Shown here piece after piece: positions 63,701 through 64,000 of a stretch of DNA of 64,000 nucleotides; position 1 is the stretch's first letter, and each line of letters begins with the position of its first letter. The translations under genes and the position numbers were made by a program. The notes below the pieces were generated by a model, which was not told where the DNA came from, made no database searches, and saw only the letters and a program-made list of their open reading frames with translations. The DNA is from Linepithema humile (lineage: Eukaryota > Arthropoda > Insecta > Hymenoptera > Formicidae): NCBI RefSeq assembly GCF_040581485.1, contig NC_090129.1, positions 18,471,264 to 18,535,263 of the forward strand, given 5' to 3'.

Positions 63701-64000
63701 TTCCTCCACGAAGCACGGACATTGCGCAAAACATTTTGATCATGTATTAGCAAAAAAGAAATCTTATTATGAGAATATATATCAAATTTACGTTACACAC
63801 GCGTTTAATCGTTAATATTATATTCGAAATCTTATTGGTATTATTTTTTACATTGTGTATAAAAAAATGTGCTCTTTAATTCTTTATTTTATTCTTAAAT
63901 TTCTCTCTTTGCAAGACGGATTACGCTCCATTTATTCTTTGCAGCGATTCTTTGCAGATATCTCGCGAATAATCTTTTACAATCCCTTGTCTTTCTCGAC

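Larger units (their letters stand above)
58571..64000. other. Downstream flank without recognisable gene
   Basis: AT-rich DNA with CpG-rich patches (60650-61030, 61560-61800, 62800-63020, 63360-63700). It holds small inverted repeats, a MITE-like element (60286-60780) and short simple repeats. Open frames up to about 93 codons show no motif. Part may be a longer Gfrl 3' UTR. Confidence 0.6.

Noticed and set aside
1..64000. tRNA, rRNA, CRISPR and transposase genes
   Set aside because: No tRNA A/B-box cloverleaf, rRNA core, regularly spaced repeats or transposase/reverse transcriptase motifs were recognised by eye; a covariance and repeat-library scan would settle it.

Overview
The window is eukaryotic nuclear DNA, almost certainly from an insect and most likely a hymenopteran such as an ant. 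The evidence is AT-rich introns sprinkled with CpG-rich patches, GT-AG introns with U2-type consensus, and protein-coding exons that read as the insect GDNF-receptor-like protein (Gfrl). No bacterial-style gene organisation, operon or CRISPR is present. The species call is an inference from composition and protein similarity recalled from memory, not from a database search.

One gene explains all of the coding signal I can support. It lies on the + strand and runs from before an exon at 8491 to a stop codon at 58081. I assembled 13 exons whose splice phases agree at every one of the 12 junctions, giving 965 continuous codons with no internal stop. The N-terminal exon(s), with signal peptide, start codon and the first half of the first cysteine-rich domain, were not found between 1 and 8490 and probably lie upstream of the window. 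In order the predicted protein has: the C-terminal half of a first GDNF-receptor (GDNF/GAS1) domain (exon 1); a long low-complexity linker with poly-Ser and His-rich runs (exons 2-3); a second cysteine domain (exons 4-6); a third (exons 6-7); a Thr-rich mucin-like segment (exon 8); a 65-bp micro-exon and a further cysteine-rich module (exons 9-10); a C-terminal globular region (exons 11-13); and a hydrophobic tail that looks like a GPI-anchor signal.

Layout: 1-8490 non-coding (upstream intron or 5' flank); 8491-19377 exons 1-3; 19378-27569 a large intron; 27570-38910 exons 4-12, fairly dense; 38911-57862 a single intron of about 19 kb; 57863-58081 the terminal exon; 58082-64000 3' UTR and downstream sequence without a recognisable gene.

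The non-coding parts hold simple repeats, several perfect hairpins or palindromes, diverged direct repeats, an 84-bp tandem duplication, a 495-bp MITE-like element with inverted ends, and a short sequence at 55095-55152 matching the conserved core of a type I hammerhead ribozyme of the kind found in Penelope-like retroelements. I found no complete transposon, tRNA, rRNA or second protein gene.
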